From Saprospira grandis str. Lewin (GTDB lineage: Bacteria > Bacteroidota > Bacteroidia > Chitinophagales > Saprospiraceae), in NCBI RefSeq assembly GCF_000250635.1, contig NC_016940.1, forward strand, positions 1,715,001-1,779,000: a DNA stretch of 64,000 nucleotides. The letters run 5' to 3'. The position numbers were made by a program, and so were the translations under genes. Positions within the stretch are counted from its first letter, which is position 1. The number at the start of each line of letters is the position of its first letter. Positions 1-8,770 of this stretch are shown one piece after another. A model generated the notes under the pieces. It was not told the origin of the DNA and searched no databases. It saw only the letters and a list, made by a program, of their open reading frames with translations.

Positions 1-1406
1 CGCAAGCCCCCATAGACATTCAAGCCATGCACATACTCCCCCAATAGAAAATTCCAGACATTAGAAGAGCCCAAATAAAGCGGCCCCGCCCGAAAAGCAA
101 AGCCCGCATTAAAATTATTGTAGCCATCTATTGCAAAAGGCAAAGCCAACTCATACCACTTATGCTCCCAGCGAGTACTGACTGACCATTGGCTCAAATC
201 ATGCAATTTAAGCGGTGCCCCTCCAGAAGCAAAAGCAAAATGTCCCGACATATTGACAAACAAGCGAGAAAAGACATGATAATCGACCTGAATATTCATA
301 GAAGTAGGCAAACGTAGCTGATAAGCATCATTTGTTTCTTCCATATTAAAAGAATCCCGCATAATGCGACCAAAATCAGGCAGCCCATCAAAATTCATGG
401 AGTCGATAGGCCAATTTACAGCCACATCACTAAAATTAGCACCATAAGTTCCTCGCTTAAAATTAACCACCCCTAAATCCAAAATAGACAAACCTACCTT
501 TAACTTATACTGCTGCCCATCTCGAATTCCAGGAATAGGCGACTTCTCCTCTGGATGCCACTCATAAATCACCCCAAGATCCGCATTAAAGCCTACCTGA
601 TTGAGCAAAGCGGCGGCTCCATCAAAAGCAGATTGACGAACCGTATCATTTCCCTGAACGGCCGTGAAATCCTGCCAGTTATTACTATAACCAAAACGCA
701 CATTAGAGGCCAATACATTTAAGGTATCCTCATTAGGAAAATTAACGACCAAAGTATCGGCATAAAAATAAGAGCTAAATCCCCCAATTGGCAACTTCAA
801 ATGAGCCGCTACCTTTAGGCGGTGCTCCCCCTTCTTCCAAACTTCTTGCCCATAAGCCAAACCGATTTCAGTCCAAAAACCCGCCAAAGCCTGAAACTTG
901 CCATTATTGATATTGATATTTTGCAAACTCGGATTCTCCAACTCCGATAAAATCATCTGCGCCATATCCTGATCCAAATTATCAATATGGAAATACTGCC
1001 GCAGGGCCGTCGTCACCGCAAAAGAATGCCGCCCAACCTCAAAACCAATAGAAGGCCCCAAGGTATAGCCCTCCTGATACATCCTCGCCTCATCTTTAGA
1101 CTTCTCCCGCAACTGCTGGTCCCGAAACAACTGAAAGTTCCCACTATAAGTACTATCAAATAACGGATTTTTCAACTTACTCAGGTTAAACATACTGGTA
1201 TTCAACCCCAAATAGTTGTTGCTAATATTCACATCAAAACTAAACAGATTGATATCTTGCCGAAACCGACTATTTACAATATTCGCCGGATTTACAGAAA
1301 TAGATTGTATGCCCGCATAATTACTGGCATGATAGCCCGTAGATGGCTGGGCCCAAAGCGTTAGACTCAAAAAAAAGAGTCCCAAAAAGGGTAAAATAGT
1401 TTTCAT
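1..1406 (-). CDS. DUF5723-like outer-membrane protein, C-terminus cut by window edge
   Basis: The reading frame runs from an ATG at 1406 leftwards off the window with no stop, so only the first ~468 residues are seen. It opens with a signal peptide (MKTILPFLGLFFLSLTLWAQ) and then many aromatic/glycine beta-strand-like segments, for example SFDVNISNNYLGLNTSMFNL and GPSIGFEVGRHSFAVT. That is the look of the Bacteroidota DUF5723 family of predicted outer-membrane barrels, whose function is unknown. No partner gene is visible: the next gene rightwards is the IS4 element. The family call is from recognition of the N-terminal pattern (YHASNYAGIQSISVNPANI) and was not searched. Confidence 0.7.
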   Translation of the reverse strand, partial: MKTILPFLGLFFLSLTLWAQPSTGYHASNYAGIQSISVNPANIVNSRFRQDINLFSFDVNISNNYLGLNTSMFNLSKLKNPLFDSTYSGNFQLFRDQQLREKSKDEARMYQEGYTLGPSIGFEVGRHSFAVTTALRQYFHIDNLDQDMAQMILSELENPSLQNININNGKFQALAGFWTEIGLAYGQEVWKKGEHRLKVAAHLKLPIGGFSSYFYADTLVVNFPNEDTLNVLASNVRFGYSNNWQDFTAVQGNDTVRQSAFDGAAALLNQVGFNADLGVIYEWHPEEKSPIPGIRDGQQYKLKVGLSILDLGVVNFKRGTYGANFSDVAVNWPIDSMNFDGLPDFGRIMRDSFNMEETNDAYQLRLPTSMNIQVDYHVFSRLFVNMSGHFAFASGGAPLKLHDLSQWSVSTRWEHKWYELALPFAIDGYNNFNAGFAFRAGPLYLGSSNVWNFLLGEYVHGLNVYGGL

Positions 1407-1470
1407 AGGGTATTGGTTTTGTTTTCCTTAAAACGAAAAATAACACTAAAAAGTGGCAATACCTTATTTT

Positions 1471-1516
1471 TTTGGGGCCTCCGCCTCCCTGCGGTCGTCG
1501 GCGCTACGTTGCGGGG
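1471..1516 (+). repeat. GC-rich structured element, copy 1, left half (interrupted by IS)
   Basis: Left part of a dispersed element whose general form is: T-run, GGGGCCT or GGGGCTG, a variable hairpin, the core GCTCGCAGGTCTGCTCGGCC, a second variable hairpin, GGGTCT, a third variable hairpin, then CATCNCTAGGCC or CATCNCTCAGCC. Here it starts TTTGGGGCCT and runs to GCTACGTTGCGGGG, where the IS4-family element begins. The right half is at 3075-3172. Confidence 0.85.
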
Positions 1517-3074
1517 CTTGGGTTGACCCACTTTTAAAAATAAGCTTAAATTAGCTCTAAATCAAGATTTATATGGACAGTACAAATGTATCTTCATTTA
1601 TGTTAAATAAGCAATCAGTAAGAGTATGTTATAGATTAGTAGAGAGTCTAAAAAATAATCCTAACCCACATTTAACAAATGTAGCAAAAACTGATGCAGA
1701 CCGTAAGGCTTTCATGAGGTTGTTATCAAACAAAAATCTTACTGAGGAATACATTCAATTTGAGTTTATTGGCAAAAGTAGGGAGTCTATGAAGGTGGTT
1801 GAAGAAAAGCTTCTGGCCTTTCACGACACCTCTGAAGTTGTACTGAATAAGCAAAGAAATAGACTAACGGACAAAGAGGGTTTAGGCCCTGGAGGTCGGG
1901 AAACAAATTTGTCTGTATTTCTTCACATGGCTCTACTATATGGTCGAGAAAGCTTTCATTATCATGGCTTAGGAGGTGTTCAGCTTTATAATCGATATAA
2001 AAATAGAGTAACTTGTAAGGAGGCTGAAAATAGAAATACGGGTCATTTTAGAGGTGAAATTACGAGATGGAAAGTAAATGTAGAAGAGACAGAATCTGCG
2101 TTAAAAATAATTAACGACCTAATTGATATTTTACATGTTTGTGATCGAGAAGGAGATGTTTATCCCATGATGGAAAGTTTTTTCAGACAGCATATTAAGT
2201 TCTTGATTCGGTCTCGAACAGATAGACGAGCAACGATTTGGGAGGATGGCAAAAAGATTCCATTATGTGATGTCTTTGAACATTATCCAGCAGACTTTGA
2301 GACGACAGAAACGGTCAAGAGTAGCCGTAAAAAACTTAACGGGAAGAAGCTAGTTATTCGATCTAAAAAAGTGACTTTTGCCGTTCCCAAATCTTGTAAG
2401 TATGTTCTTGGCGAACCAAAGCCTAAGTCAATGACAATCAATGTTATTGAGGTTTTTGAAAAGGGCAAAGGTTTTTCAAAATCTGCCGCTAGAAAAAGAA
2501 GCCGAACAAAAAAAGATCATGATGATAAAACCATCAGTTGGCGCTTACTCACAAATGAAGAAATCAACAGCGAAGAAGAGCTCTTAGAGCTTGTTCTTTG
2601 CTACCGCAAGAGGTGGTTAATTGAAACATACTTTAAATATTTAAAATCAGATGGCTTTGATATTGAAAATATATGTTTGAAAACAGGTAAAGCTATCCGC
2701 AAAATGATACTTATGGCAATCAGTGCATCTGACAAGGTCCTTAAGCTTAAAGAAGCTGGACTTAACCAAGATAATGAGACTCCAGCAACCTCTATTTTCA
2801 CAGAAGATGAAGTAGAAGTCTTAGATCTTATATTTAAACAATATCTAAAAGGCGAAAGCCAAAGCCCTTCTTTGCGCAATCCATTCACCTCTAAATCAAT
2901 AGCTTGGGCCTATTGGATCATAGCGAGGTTGGGCGGATTTAATGGCGCAGTGAAGAAAACTAGGCATGCCGTATCCGTCAAAAAAATAGGACTAGGATTA
3001 GAGAGATTCATATTTATGTATGATGGATATCGATCCCTAAATTGACACCGCTATAAAAAGTGGGTCAACCCAAG
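1517..3074 (+). mobile_element. IS4-family insertion sequence with 19-bp perfect terminal inverted repeats
   Basis: Positions 1517-1535 (CTTGGGTTGACCCACTTTT) are repeated perfectly in inverted orientation at 3056-3074, giving a 1558-bp element around one transposase gene. No exact target duplication is visible. The 9 bases outside the left end (GTTGCGGGG) and right end (GCTGCGCCG) agree at only 6 of 9. The element sits inside a copy of the GC-rich intergenic repeat. Its coding sequence is visibly more AT-rich than neighbouring genes, in keeping with recent arrival. Confidence 0.9.
1573..3045 (+). CDS. IS4-family transposase (DDE type, Tn5/IS50-like)
   Basis: 490-residue intact transposase that would cut and join the element's ends. 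The N-terminal part (about residues 35-60, TDADRKAFMRLLSNKNLTEE) resembles the small DNA-binding domain of Tn5-type enzymes. Catalytic acidic residues fit D85 (FHDTS), D191 (HVCDREGD) and E351. The IS4 signature Y-(2)-R-(3)-E-(6)-K is exact at Y344, R347, E351 and K358. No frameshift or early stop is seen, so the copy looks functional. It starts 38 bases inside the left inverted repeat and ends 10 bases before the right one. Confidence 0.93.
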   Translation: MDSTNVSSFMLNKQSVRVCYRLVESLKNNPNPHLTNVAKTDADRKAFMRLLSNKNLTEEYIQFEFIGKSRESMKVVEEKLLAFHDTSEVVLNKQRNRLTDKEGLGPGGRETNLSVFLHMALLYGRESFHYHGLGGVQLYNRYKNRVTCKEAENRNTGHFRGEITRWKVNVEETESALKIINDLIDILHVCDREGDVYPMMESFFRQHIKFLIRSRTDRRATIWEDGKKIPLCDVFEHYPADFETTETVKSSRKKLNGKKLVIRSKKVTFAVPKSCKYVLGEPKPKSMTINVIEVFEKGKGFSKSAARKRSRTKKDHDDKTISWRLLTNEEINSEEELLELVLCYRKRWLIETYFKYLKSDGFDIENICLKTGKAIRKMILMAISASDKVLKLKEAGLNQDNETPATSIFTEDEVEVLDLIFKQYLKGESQSPSLRNPFTSKSIAWAYWIIARLGGFNGAVKKTRHAVSVKKIGLGLERFIFMYDGYRSLN

Positions 3075-3172
3075 GCTGCGCCGCTCGCAGGTCTGCTCGG
3101 CCCTTCGTTTTTTTCGCTTTGCTCAAAAAAACTCGGTCTGGCCTGACGGCCACCCCTCCACATCGCTAGGCC
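3075..3172 (+). repeat. GC-rich structured element, copy 1, right half
   Basis: Begins GCTGCGCCG, then the core CTCGCAGGTCTGCTCGG. The middle hairpin is GTTTTTTT/AAAAAAAC and the third hairpin GGCC-TGAC-GGCC. It ends CATCGCTAGGCC, complementary to GGCCT in the left half at 1475. Confidence 0.85.
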
Positions 3173-3197
3173 AATTTGCCCCTGCTTCGCTCCTCCC

Positions 3198-4481
3198 CTA
3201 CAGCTCTTCCTCCTTGCTTTGCATGCTATCGGGCAATTGTCGACTATTTTGGCTTCCCAAACTCCTCAACTTATCACTTTCATTAATCAGGCTGTTTCTT
3301 TGGTCCCGCAAATCATATAGAATTTTGTCGTAGTTGTTTTGCACCGTCTTAATTTGTTTTCCCAAGCTCTCTATCTTTTCTACCCAAAGCACAAAGCGGT
3401 CGTACAAACGCCCCCCCTGCCGAGCAATCTGCTGGGCATTTTCATTTTGCTGTTCTTGCCGCCAAAGCTGCGCAATGGTCCGCAAACTGACTAATAAGCT
3501 ACTCGGACTCACCAAGACAATATTTTGCTGCAAAGCATCAAAAAACAATTCTTCTTCCTCCTCTAAGGCCAATAAAAAAGCAGGTTCTACGGGAATAAAT
3601 AAGAGCACATAATCTAAACTATTGAGCTGCGGCAATAACTCATATTTCTTCTCACTCAAGCCCTTTATATGCTGCTTAATGGCCTGAAGATGCTCTTTTT
3701 TGGCCTTGGCCGCCGCCGCAGAACCCTCTTCGGCCTGCATATAGCGCAAATAGGCCCGCAAGCTCACCTTAGAGTCCACAATTAATTGCCGATTTTGGGG
3801 CAGCTGCACAATGAAATCTGGCTGCCGCTTCCGGCCATCAGGCGTTACAAAGTGGGCCTGCGTCTTTATCATATACCGCTTACTCAAACCCGAAGCCTCA
3901 AATAAACGCTCCAAAATCTGCTCGCCCCAATTGCCCTGCAACTTGAGGTTCCCCTTCAAGGCCTGAGAAAGCTCCTTGGCCTCCTGCCCTATCGTTTGGT
4001 TTAAGCTAAACAATTGCCGAAGCTGCTCATCTAGTTGGGCCTGCTTCTGCTGACTCTGCTGATGCATTTGCACCAAATCTTGCTCAAAGCGACGCAGTTG
4101 CTGCCCCAAGGGCTGCAACAACTGCTGCAATTGCTCCTGACTCTGTGCCTTTAGCCGCTGCCCCTTTTCTTCCAATAACTGATTGGCCATCTGCTCAAAG
4201 CGCAAATACATCTCTTCCTGCAAACGCTGCAACTCCGACTCCTGTGCCTGACTCTGCTCCCGCAACTGATCAATAAGCGGCTCTTGGGCCGATAGGGCCT
4301 TATGCAATTCTAATAACTCCTCGTTCTTTCCCCTCAACTCGGCCTCCTTTTCTTGCAACAAGGGCAACAACTGCCCCCCACTATCTGGCTGATTAGTCGG
4401 CTTTTGCCCCCTTTTCCCCCATAAATGGCCTAAAATAAAGCCCAAAATCAATCCTGGAGCAAAAAAGATTAGATATTCCAT
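3198..4481 (-). CDS. rmuC: DNA recombination protein RmuC
   Basis: 427 residues. A single N-terminal membrane segment (about 3-21) is followed by a long Gln/Glu-rich coiled coil (about 40-160). The RmuC domain carries the family hallmarks LQGNWGE (181-187), PDFIVQLP (221-228) and LIVDSKVSL (233-241). RmuC proteins are predicted membrane-anchored nucleases that limit DNA inversions. The exact activity here is inferred from family only. Length is normal. The gene stands alone, with a structured repeat just past its stop and rplS divergent upstream. Confidence 0.9.
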   Translation of the reverse strand: MEYLIFFAPGLILGFILGHLWGKRGQKPTNQPDSGGQLLPLLQEKEAELRGKNEELLELHKALSAQEPLIDQLREQSQAQESELQRLQEEMYLRFEQMANQLLEEKGQRLKAQSQEQLQQLLQPLGQQLRRFEQDLVQMHQQSQQKQAQLDEQLRQLFSLNQTIGQEAKELSQALKGNLKLQGNWGEQILERLFEASGLSKRYMIKTQAHFVTPDGRKRQPDFIVQLPQNRQLIVDSKVSLRAYLRYMQAEEGSAAAAKAKKEHLQAIKQHIKGLSEKKYELLPQLNSLDYVLLFIPVEPAFLLALEEEEELFFDALQQNIVLVSPSSLLVSLRTIAQLWRQEQQNENAQQIARQGGRLYDRFVLWVEKIESLGKQIKTVQNNYDKILYDLRDQRNSLINESDKLRSLGSQNSRQLPDSMQSKEEEL

Positions 4482-4604
4482 AAAAATTAGCTATTTTTGC
4501 CCTCCATTCTTTTAGTGGGCCAACCAAAGATATTAAAAATCTGAAAGCAGGCAGCAACTGGCCCTCATCTAGCACAATTTTGCAATAAAAAAGGCTCCTT
4601 TCTT

Positions 4605-4633
4605 ATTGGGAGTTAGATATTTTATTATCTTTG
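4605..4633 (+). promoter_or_regulatory. Bacteroidota-type promoter of rplS
   Basis: A -33-like ATTG ending at 4608 is followed after 17 bases by TATCTTTG (4626-4633), matching the Bacteroidota -7 consensus TAnnTTTG. It lies 43 bases before the rplS start codon. Confidence 0.6.
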
Positions 4634-4676
4634 CCTCGCTTTATAGATAAAAAACGCTATCAATTATATTTTTGAG

Positions 4677-5090
4677 ATGAAAAACTTGATTCAGTACGTA
4701 GAAGAGCAGACAGCCAGAGAGATGAGCCAGTTCGATTATTTCAAGGCTGGTGATACTGTGTCTGTCACTTATAAAATCATTGAAGGTCAAAAAGAACGGG
4801 AACAAACTTTCCGTGGCACCATTATCCAAGTTAAAGGAACTGGTGTTACTAAAACTTTCACGATCCGCAAAATCTCGCACGGTGTAGGCATCGAGCGTAT
4901 CTTCCCTTTCAACTGCCCCACTTTGGTGAGCATCGTGAACCACCAAAAAGGCCGCGTTCGTCGCGCTCGCCTTTACTACCTTCGCAATGCTATCGGAAAA
5001 GCTGGCCGCGTGAAAGAGAAAACTTTTGTTAAGCGTCAAACCGCTGAAGACAAAGGTCGTAAGTATAGCTGGACCTTCGGAAACAAATAA
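4677..5090 (+). CDS. rplS: 50S ribosomal protein L19
   Basis: 137 residues. L19 sits at the 30S-50S interface of the ribosome. Hallmarks are FKAGDTVSVTYKI, QTFRGTIIQVKGTG, FTIRKISHGVGIERIFP and the basic tail KGRVRRARLYYLRN. The C-terminal extension after residue 115 (KEKTFVKRQTAEDKGRKYSW) is typical of Bacteroidota L19. It appears to be a single-gene unit here. The usual rpsP-rimM-trmD neighbours are absent, and its own promoter and strong terminator flank it. Confidence 0.97.
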   Translation: MKNLIQYVEEQTAREMSQFDYFKAGDTVSVTYKIIEGQKEREQTFRGTIIQVKGTGVTKTFTIRKISHGVGIERIFPFNCPTLVSIVNHQKGRVRRARLYYLRNAIGKAGRVKEKTFVKRQTAEDKGRKYSWTFGNK

Positions 5091-5120
5091 GAAGTTTTTC
5101 TACTCAAGACTTACTATATC

Positions 5121-5157
5121 AAAGGATTGTTGACTAATTTAGTCAGCAATCCTTTTT
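5121..5157 (+). terminator. Intrinsic terminator after rplS
   Basis: AAAGGATTGTTGACTAA pairs with TTAGTCAGCAATCCTTT (one G-T wobble), running into CTTTTTCT. It lies 30 bases past the rplS stop. Confidence 0.85.
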
Positions 5158-5181
5158 CTGTTCCCCTTAATTATCTCCCTC

Positions 5182-6429
5182 ATGAATATCCAAAAAACAA
5201 ATGAAGGCTACCTCATTAGCAACCCTTGGAGCCGCTTTACAGGCATTGGCCTCCTCATTTTTGGCCTTATTTGGACCAGCTTCAGCAGCTTTTTCCTCTA
5301 TATAGCCAATAGCCAACTAAAGGATAAGTTTTCGGCCCTAGATCTCCCCTTTATTATTATGCCTAGCTTTTTTATCCTCATTGGCATCGGCCTGCTTTAT
5401 ATAGCCCTCGGCAATATCCTGAACACCACCAAACTACAGCTCTCCAAGGATGAACTCCTTATCTCTAGCGGCCCTATCCCCTTCTTTAAGAAAAAACGAA
5501 TCTGGAAAAATCAGGTCCAACAGATTTTTATCATCGACTCCGCTAAGCGAAATAGCAATGGAGTACTGCCCGCCTATCTCAACCAAGATGGCCAACGCCA
5601 ATACCTTTTTGGCCAAACCTTCAGCCTGCCCAATCCCTGCTTTTTAACGGTAGAAGAAGCCCAAACCCTAGAAGAGCTCATCGAAGATTTTTGGGGCATC
5701 CAAGATGCTCCCGTTAAAGATGAATTGCCCAAACACAGCCCAAATACAGCGATAGAAGAGTTTCCCTACTTTCTGGAAGAAGATGCAAGCGAAAAAGGCC
5801 CAGAAATGGAAAGTGCAAACAGCCCTCAAAGCTTCTCTGAGCTCCAAAAATTACTAAAAGCTCGCCCCAATAGCATCCTTACCGACTTTAATCAAGATGG
5901 CCTCTTTTTGGTCAAAAGCTGGTATAACCCCATTGGCTATTTTCTCTTTGTTTTTGGCCTTATCTGGACTGGCATCACGGGCAATATTGCCTTTTTTCTC
6001 TTCCAGCTTTATCTAGAAGACAAGCATATTATTACGCTCTTCGCCATTGCTTTTCTCATGATTTTTGTCGCTGTTGGCCTCTGGCTCCTTCGCCGTGCCC
6101 TGATCAACCTTGTCAATAGTAGCCAGTTTCAGCTAAATACCGATTTCTTCAGCCTCAGACACCGCCCTTTTCGAACAGGCAAAAAAATCCGTATCCCTAT
6201 CCAAGATATTGAATACTGGGACTTTGTAGAAGAAAAGAAAGAATACAAAAGAAAGGGCAGAACAAGAACAGAACTCATCTACCCCATTTCGGTCCAACTC
6301 CGAAATGGAGAACGCCAACAGCTATTTGATGCTAGCCTACTCTCCATTTCTCAAGAAGAAAGCGAATATCTGGTCCAGGTTTTTAATAGCGCCCTGCAGC
6401 AAGTTCGTGGCAATGAACATGAGTTTTAG
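5182..6429 (+). CDS. Membrane protein with two tandem homologous halves, function unknown
   Basis: 415 residues, unrecognised. Each half starts with a tryptophan motif and two membrane spans. The first is NPWSRFTGIGLLIFGLIWTS (about 14-33) plus a span near 52-73. The second is YNPIGYFLFVFGLIWTG (about 252-268) plus a span near 283-303. Each pair is followed by a soluble beta-rich segment (LQLSKDELLISSGPIPFFKKKRIW; FQLNTDFFSLRHRPFRTGKK). The shared FGLIWT and basic segments indicate an internal duplication joined by an acidic linker (about 175-235). The soluble parts resemble PH-like or DUF3592-like folds, but no function can be assigned. Confidence 0.75.
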   Translation: MNIQKTNEGYLISNPWSRFTGIGLLIFGLIWTSFSSFFLYIANSQLKDKFSALDLPFIIMPSFFILIGIGLLYIALGNILNTTKLQLSKDELLISSGPIPFFKKKRIWKNQVQQIFIIDSAKRNSNGVLPAYLNQDGQRQYLFGQTFSLPNPCFLTVEEAQTLEELIEDFWGIQDAPVKDELPKHSPNTAIEEFPYFLEEDASEKGPEMESANSPQSFSELQKLLKARPNSILTDFNQDGLFLVKSWYNPIGYFLFVFGLIWTGITGNIAFFLFQLYLEDKHIITLFAIAFLMIFVAVGLWLLRRALINLVNSSQFQLNTDFFSLRHRPFRTGKKIRIPIQDIEYWDFVEEKKEYKRKGRTRTELIYPISVQLRNGERQQLFDASLLSISQEESEYLVQVFNSALQQVRGNEHEF

Positions 6430-6447
6430 CGCAGCCATACCGCCTTT

Positions 6448-6570
6448 GGCCTAGCGATGTGCAGCAGTGGCCGAAGGCCAGACCGAGGAGCAAAGCGACG
6501 AAGGGCCGAGCAGACCTGCGAGCTGCGAAACGTAGCGCCGCAAGGCGAAGCCGCAGCGGAGGCCCCAAAA
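6448..6570 (-). repeat. GC-rich structured element, copy 2
   Basis: Read on the minus strand: GGGGCCT...AGGCC ends, left arm with GCTACGTTTCG, third hairpin GGCC-TTC-GGCC. The GGGG end is 9 bases past the stop of the MFS gene. Confidence 0.85.
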
Positions 6571-6578
6571 GAAAATAA

Positions 6579-7847
6579 CTACTCCTCCTCTTCTTCTTCG
6601 GCAGCTTCTCTTTTGCCCACAATTGGGCCATAATAGGCCCCCAAAATGCCCGCAGATAAGCCCAAAAAGCCCATAAAAATGAGGAAACTAAAGACCACTT
6701 GGCCCTTTTCATGAAAAAAAGGCAGGCTAAATAAGGCCAAAAAACCCAGCCGAAAAAGCGTATTGCTAATGCCAAAAATGCTATTGGCCCGCCCAATCAC
6801 CTGATTGGGCACCACCTCAAACAAATAAGAAACCCGAATCACACGCACCCCCGCATTGGTTAGGCCCAAGAGCAAACTCACGGCCCAAAAGACCCCAACA
6901 GAGTAAAACGAAAACATCGCCCCATACTCTAAAAGCGTAATGAGCGTGAGCAGAATAATCGCCGATAAAAAGCTAAAGCCCTTGAAGATCCGCTGTATGG
7001 CCAAACCCGCCAAAACGGCCCCAACCGAATAGAGGACCTCCGAAATGGCAAAAATACTAGCCGCACTATCGCCCTCTCCCGCCAAACACTGCTTGACATA
7101 AGTGGGCGAAAGCTCAAAAACATGCAAAAGAACCGTAATAAATACGGCATGGGTCAAGACCCCAAACAAAAAGACATAGGGCTCGCCCTTTAGGTAATCC
7201 CAACCGATCTTGAGGCGTTGCCAAAGGCTGCCCTTCTCGGCTTCTCTTAGGGTGAGCGACTCGAACTTCATAAAAAAGATAATCAGTAGGCCCAAGACAT
7301 AAGTACTGGCATCTAGGGCAAATATTTGAGGAAGTTCCCAAGCCTCAAATCCCCAATAATCCGCCATTTCAGGATCCAAAAGCACCGCCGCTGCCCCCCC
7401 AGCCAAAGCCGAGGCCAACTGCCCCTGTACCTCTAACAAAGAAGCAATTTTGCTATAATGCTCCCGCTCCGTAATTTCCTGCATAAAGGCATAAAAACAG
7501 AGATAATGCAGACTGTAATTCCAAAAGGTCAAGGCAAAAGCCCCCACCGCAATATAGTTGTTCAGCCCTTGGCTAAACCCTAAAGCCGATAAAGCCGCCA
7601 AAGCCAAGGCCATAAAGGCCATCAAGACTAAAAATAGCTTTTTTCGGTCGTGCTTATCTACCAAACTGCCCGCATAAGGCGCCCAAAATAAGGTCACCAA
7701 AGTAATTAGGGTATAGGCCAAGCCAAACCAAGCCGACTGACCGCTTTCGGCAAAGTAAAGCGGTACCGCTATCATACTAATGCCCTGGGCCACCCCCGAA
7801 ATAAAATTGGCCCCTAATAATAATCGAATAGCAGATTTGTTTCTCAA
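6579..7847 (-). CDS. Major facilitator superfamily transporter
   Basis: 422 residues with about 12 hydrophobic segments. The loop 2-3 motif is degenerate: YAGSLVDKHDRKKL (59-71), as in MFS drug or macrolide exporters of the MefA/NreB type. The substrate is not evident. The tail is acidic (EEEEEE). An in-frame TAG lies only two codons upstream, so translation must start at the TTG at 7847 or later. The next in-frame Met (residue 24) would remove the first membrane span, so TTG is preferred. It is divergent from the RluA-type gene. Confidence 0.82.
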   Translation of the reverse strand: MRNKSAIRLLLGANFISGVAQGISMIAVPLYFAESGQSAWFGLAYTLITLVTLFWAPYAGSLVDKHDRKKLFLVLMAFMALALAALSALGFSQGLNNYIAVGAFALTFWNYSLHYLCFYAFMQEITEREHYSKIASLLEVQGQLASALAGGAAAVLLDPEMADYWGFEAWELPQIFALDASTYVLGLLIIFFMKFESLTLREAEKGSLWQRLKIGWDYLKGEPYVFLFGVLTHAVFITVLLHVFELSPTYVKQCLAGEGDSAASIFAISEVLYSVGAVLAGLAIQRIFKGFSFLSAIILLTLITLLEYGAMFSFYSVGVFWAVSLLLGLTNAGVRVIRVSYLFEVVPNQVIGRANSIFGISNTLFRLGFLALFSLPFFHEKGQVVFSFLIFMGFLGLSAGILGAYYGPIVGKREAAEEEEEE

Positions 7848-8001
7848 AGCTTTTCTATTTTGTTGGCCCCAAAGGTCCTGAAAAATTAGAGGACTAGCCG
7901 CTCCCCAGCCTTTAATCTTTTCCTAAGAAATTTGCCCCCCAACTCCCCCGCCCTTTCCTTGCTTTCCAGCCAATTGAATATGAGTTCTTCAACAACTTGA
8001 T

Positions 8002-8009
8002 TATCTTTG
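8002..8009 (+). promoter_or_regulatory. Possible -7 promoter element of the pseudouridine synthase gene
   Basis: TATCTTTG matches TAnnTTTG and sits 17 bases before the ATG. No well-spaced TTG partner is evident upstream, so only the -7 box is claimed. Confidence 0.4.
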
Positions 8010-8026
8010 TGCCCTAAAATAACATC

Positions 8027-8752
8027 ATGCGAGAAGAAAACTATACCGTTATCCATGAGGATAACCACCTGATTGCCCTAAATAAACCCGCGGGCTGGTT
8101 GGTCCAAGGCGACCAAACTGGCGACCGCCCCCTCTCCGAATTTGCCAAAGACTATATCAAGTTCCGATACCAAAAACCAGGCGCCGTTTTTCTAGGTGTC
8201 ATTCACCGTATCGACCGCCCCGTTAGCGGTACGGTCCTCTTTGCCCGCACCTCTAAGGGCCTCGAAAGAATGAATAAGCTCTTCAAGGAAAGAGCCGTCC
8301 AAAAACGCTACCTCGCAATCGTAGAAAAACGCCCCGAGGAGCTATCGGGCACCCTCTTGCATTTTATCGCCAAAGATAAAGAACGCAATATCGTTTCGGT
8401 CTCTAATACCGCCCGAAATAAACATTATAAGTTCGCTAAACTCGACTACCGCCTGCTTGGCGGCATCGGCGAGCACCATTTGCTAGAGGTGATTCCACAC
8501 ACTGGCCGCCCCCACCAAATCCGCGCACAGCTCGCCCGCATGGGCTGCCCTATCCGTGGCGATGTGAAGTATGGCGCAAAAAATAAAAACAAAGATGGCC
8601 GCATTCACCTTCATGCCGCCAGCCTTTCGTTTATTCACCCCGTCAAAAAAGAAGCAATCGATATTTGGGCCCCTATCCCCAATGAGCAGATCTGGAAACT
8701 CTTCCAAGATGCCCTAGGCGAAATGCCCGACTATAAAAATGTCATTATCTAA
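8027..8752 (+). CDS. RluA-family pseudouridine synthase
   Basis: 241 residues. It converts a uridine in rRNA or tRNA to pseudouridine. The catalytic motif HRIDRPVSG (60-68, Asp63) is intact, preceded by NKPAGWLVQ (19-27) and followed by KRYLAIVEK and HTGRPHQIRAQLARMG. There is no N-terminal S4 domain, as in RluA/TruC-like short members, so the target site cannot be named. It is followed 18 bases later by the rhodanese gene on the same strand, probably co-transcribed. Confidence 0.9.
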   Translation: MREENYTVIHEDNHLIALNKPAGWLVQGDQTGDRPLSEFAKDYIKFRYQKPGAVFLGVIHRIDRPVSGTVLFARTSKGLERMNKLFKERAVQKRYLAIVEKRPEELSGTLLHFIAKDKERNIVSVSNTARNKHYKFAKLDYRLLGGIGEHHLLEVIPHTGRPHQIRAQLARMGCPIRGDVKYGAKNKNKDGRIHLHAASLSFIHPVKKEAIDIWAPIPNEQIWKLFQDALGEMPDYKNVII

Positions 8753-8770
8753 ACAGCAAAACAAACCACT

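Noticed and set aside
1508-3083. Clean 9-bp target site duplication around the IS
   Set aside because: Flanks agree at only 6 of 9 bases for the best alignment, so an exact duplication cannot be claimed.
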